Both the position numbers and the translations under genes were made by a program. Shown piece by piece: positions 60,988 through 62,243 of a DNA stretch of 62,243 nucleotides (positions are counted from its first letter, which is position 1; the number at the start of each line of letters is the position of its first letter). Source of the DNA: an uncultured Clostridia bacterium. GTDB lineage: Bacteria; Bacillota; Clostridia; Oscillospirales; Acutalibacteraceae. The stretch spans positions 1 to 62,243 of the forward strand of contig CANRNQ010000011.1 in the NCBI GenBank assembly GCA_947632045.1. Reading direction: 5' to 3'. The notes under the pieces were generated by a model. That model did not search any database. It had not been told where the DNA came from and saw only the letters and a list, made by a program, of their open reading frames with translations.

Positions 60988-62243
60988 ATGTATTTTCTGA
61001 CATCTCTTGAATCAATTATTTCTTTTTGCTTAGACTATTACATTCTTTCGTATCTGTTAGAATATAAAGCAAAAAGAAAGTATATATTAATTATTGCGAG
61101 TGTATATTTGTGTTCATACTCGTTTCTTTCAATTTACATAAAAAATGAAACTCTCTTCAATCTACTTGCCATAATTACAAATTTAATCATATGCCTTATT
61201 TTAAAAACAGTATTCCAAAAAATCAGGTTACGGTTAATATTTAAAATACACATCTTCATATGTTCCCTCGACATAATAATAACTTCAATTATATTATTTC
61301 TGTCCAACAAAATATTTACTGATAGTGAAATAAAAACCATTAGCTTTTTAGCAAATATAATATTTACAATATTTATCTTGTGTATTTGCTTAATAAATGT
61401 TTCTTCTTTTAGAAAAATGATTTACAACACAACAGCCATTGTAAAAAATATCATTTTTCTTTCTCTAATCATAAGCACTTTTTTCTTAAGTTTTATTTCA
61501 GGCGCACCCTACTTTAACAATATAAAGGCTTGGAATATAACAGTAAGAATTGTTGCAGTTGCTTTCATTCTTATTATAGGTGCGGTTTTTCCTGTAATGA
61601 TTTCAAATTCTATTTCAAAATCTTTTTATCGTAAAAAATCTGAAATGTTTGAAAAACAAATTCAAATACAGGCAAATTACTACATAGAGTTGGCAAAATC
61701 AAGTCATGAATTACAAAAATTTAAACATGATTTTAAAAACGTAAGTATAGGAATAAAAGAATTTGTCAAGCAAAATAGAATTGGTGAAGCTCTTGAAATT
61801 ATAGATAAATATAATGAAAATTTATCGTACTCTCCCAACACCTATAAATTCAGTACCGGCAATGAAATTGTTAACGCACTATTATCTGATAAACAAAAAA
61901 TGGCTGCTATATCAAACACAAAAGTTGTGTTTCAAGGAGCTATTCCAGACGATTTCATATCCCCCATAGATCTGTGTATAATTTTAGGAAATGCACTAGA
62001 TAACGCTATTGAAGCTTGCGAGAAAATTTCTGTTAAAAATGAGAAAATAATAACATTTACTTTCGCTTGTTCCGGCGGGCTTGCTTTTATAACAATTACA
62101 AACCCTGTGAATAGCGATATTCAAATACATAAAAATTCTATAATGACAACTAAACAAGATAAAATAAATCATGGATTTGGCATATATTCTATTAAAAAGG
62201 CTATAGAGAAATACAATGGTAATTTAGATTTGTTGTGTGATAA
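60988..62243 (+). CDS. GHKL sensor histidine kinase, AgrC-like (partial, runs off the window)
   Basis: At least 418 codons are open to the window edge. The N-terminal half (about 1-215) has six or seven membrane helices and no large outer domain, the layout of peptide sensors such as AgrC. The kinase part shows the phosphoacceptor box ELQKFKHDFKNV (His near residue 246), the N box LGNALDNAIEAC and GFGIYSIKKAIEKYNG. AAGGA lies eight bases before the ATG. It differs clearly from the kinase at 223-2142. Very AT-rich, as is its regulator. Confidence 0.9.
   Translation, partial: MYFLTSLESIISFCLDYYILSYLLEYKAKRKYILIIASVYLCSYSFLSIYIKNETLFNLLAIITNLIICLILKTVFQKIRLRLIFKIHIFICSLDIIITSIILFLSNKIFTDSEIKTISFLANIIFTIFILCICLINVSSFRKMIYNTTAIVKNIIFLSLIISTFFLSFISGAPYFNNIKAWNITVRIVAVAFILIIGAVFPVMISNSISKSFYRKKSEMFEKQIQIQANYYIELAKSSHELQKFKHDFKNVSIGIKEFVKQNRIGEALEIIDKYNENLSYSPNTYKFSTGNEIVNALLSDKQKMAAISNTKVVFQGAIPDDFISPIDLCIILGNALDNAIEACEKISVKNEKIITFTFACSGGLAFITITNPVNSDIQIHKNSIMTTKQDKINHGFGIYSIKKAIEKYNGNLDLLCD

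Overview
The window reads as chromosomal DNA of an anaerobic, endospore-type Firmicute, most likely a gut Clostridium of the Ruminococcaceae/Oscillospiraceae kind. This rests on a one-chain pyruvate:ferredoxin oxidoreductase, CotH-like and SpoIID-like proteins, a SigH-like sigma factor, a MurE with the DAP-type DNPR motif, a T-box in front of thrS, strong AAGGAGG ribosome binding sites and frequent TTG starts. The species is inferred from gene content only.

Layout. 1-220 holds the 5' end of a group II intron beside a terminator, then more hairpins. 223-6134 is signalling: a GHKL histidine kinase gene split by an in-frame amber codon, a membrane-anchored PP2C phosphatase fused to an anti-sigma-type kinase domain, and a divergent ATP-binding-like protein plus STAS pair. 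6360-8081 is a NifU-like/GGGtGRT pair. 8309-14883 holds an acetyltransferase, a GT-C-like membrane protein, AsnB, a CBS-domain protein and a zinc-ribbon membrane protein. 15022-16412 is a divergent module (coiled-coil membrane protein and HTH regulator) with two palindromic operators. 16901-20467 is nifJ. 20653-27558 is a six-gene minus-strand glycan assembly cluster. 27931-33987 carries rlmH, walJ/yycJ, murA, a CotH lipoprotein and yifB. 34217-34424 is an intergenic cloverleaf-forming element. 34644-41313 is housekeeping and sporulation-related (sigma factor, zinc-ribbon protein, DUF1858, trmK, Nif3-like, HAD phosphatase, SpoIID-like, acidic-tailed membrane protein). 41380-46229 is T-box-thrS and serC-serA. 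46465-52862 is a small conserved protein and a maltodextrin uptake and cleavage operon. 53517 is murE, followed by tRNA-Trp.

From the tRNA-Trp to the right edge the DNA changes to an AT-rich integrative element: integrase, excisionase-like protein, DUF3789-type peptide, MazF-like toxin, sigma-like regulator, Cys-rich protein, two XRE regulators, and an AgrA/AgrC-like response regulator and kinase that runs off the edge. The chromosomal stretch is dense with textbook -35/-10 pairs and intrinsic terminators, listed individually.

The strongest candidates for something undescribed are the cloverleaf element at 34217-34424, the two-gene module with operators lying inside promoter spacers at 15022-16412, and the structured leaders in the integrative element (attenuator-like hairpins plus a hairpin that hides a ribosome binding site at 58525-58673, and an 11-codon leader ORF at 57716-57751).
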